Positions 5,368 through 5,628 of a stretch of 5,628 nucleotides of DNA are shown piece after piece (positions within the stretch are counted from its first letter, which is position 1; the number at the start of each line of letters is the position of its first letter). The DNA lies in contig JAAAOH010000153.1 in assembly GCA_009908925.1 (NCBI GenBank), positions 1 through 5,628 on the forward strand, in the 5' to 3' direction. A model generated the notes under the pieces. That model saw nothing but the letters and a program-made list of their open reading frames with translations, was not told where the DNA came from and searched no databases. This stretch comes from Spirochaetota bacterium (GTDB lineage Bacteria; Spirochaetota; Spirochaetia; DSM-27196; PWMO01). Made by a program: the position numbers and the translations under genes.

Positions 5368-5628
5368 ATGCTGACCATCGCTATTGCCCAGACCAGACCG
5401 AAGTTCCTCGACAACTTCGCCAACTACGAGGACGCCTTCGAGCTCATCGAGAGCGTGCATGCCGATATTTACCTCTTTCCCGAGCTCTTCCTCTCCGGGT
5501 ATGCCTTCTCGACACAGGACGAGGTGGAGAGCGTCGCGCTAACGCAGCGCAACAGCTATTTCGACGGGTTTCGTACGCTCTCGAGGGAACGCGGCATCGG
5601 CATCTGCGGCGGCTACGCCGAAGCCACC
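5368..5628 (+). CDS. Carbon-nitrogen hydrolase (nitrilase superfamily), N-terminal part
   Basis: Only the first 87 codons are present; the gene leaves the window at the right edge, where typical members have about 260-300 residues. The opening TIAIAQTRPKF and the block DIYLFPELFLSGYAF (residues 33-47) match the start of nitrilase-superfamily enzymes, which hydrolyse amides or nitriles through a Glu-Lys-Cys triad. E39 in FPEL is the expected catalytic glutamate; the Lys and Cys motifs lie outside the window. RERGIGICGGYAE (73-85) fits the strand where these proteins have a 'VVGxxE' pattern. The substrate cannot be assigned: omega-amidase, N-carbamoyl-putrescine or other amide hydrolases are all possible. 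It is transcribed away from glnS. If it were an omega-amidase it would touch glutamine metabolism, but nothing visible proves that. Confidence 0.88.
   Translation, partial: MLTIAIAQTRPKFLDNFANYEDAFELIESVHADIYLFPELFLSGYAFSTQDEVESVALTQRNSYFDGFRTLSRERGIGICGGYAEAT

Overview
The window is about 60% GC and densely coded. It most likely comes from a high-GC, free-living or environmental member of the spirochaetes. The main clue is the DEAD-box helicase: the wording of its core and its C-terminal 'EYYRRKYGEDF' block resemble helicases I remember from spirochaetes. That placement is recalled family resemblance, not a search, so treat it as moderate. A true glutaminyl-tRNA synthetase rules out only lineages that rely solely on the GatCAB amidotransferase route.

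Layout. Four genes lie on the minus strand and one on the plus strand. Reading in the minus direction from 5208: glnS (5208-3487), a beta-phosphoglucomutase gene, pgmB (3454-2786), and a HAD-IIB sugar-phosphate phosphatase-like gene (2783-1989) form a tight cluster with gaps of 32 and 2 bp. This is almost certainly one operon, with a plausible sigma-70-type promoter at 5236-5264. A 213-bp non-coding gap follows, then a DEAD-box RNA helicase (1775 to beyond position 1) with a very long Arg/Gly/Ser-rich tail. A divergent nitrilase-family gene starts at 5368 on the plus strand and runs off the right edge. It shares a 159-bp intergenic region with glnS.

How the genes fit together. glnS charges tRNA-Gln. 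pgmB interconverts beta-glucose 1-phosphate and glucose 6-phosphate. The HAD-IIB enzyme probably removes phosphate from a small, perhaps sugar-derived, substrate. The two HAD genes make a coherent sugar-phosphate pair. Their link to glnS looks like operon membership rather than a shared pathway. The helicase is probably a separate transcription unit for RNA remodelling or decay.

The most unusual structure is not a gene. The helicase-HAD gap is almost filled by an imperfect palindrome with a 13-bp perfect core arm. Its ends match at 20 of 24 positions and it is flanked by a 4-bp direct repeat, CAGG. It looks like a miniature inverted-repeat element (about 162 bp, 1819-1980) or a long structured RNA, and one end carries an outward -10-like sequence facing the helicase. 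I see no defence system, CRISPR array, tRNA, rRNA or intact insertion sequence, and the genes themselves are conventional.
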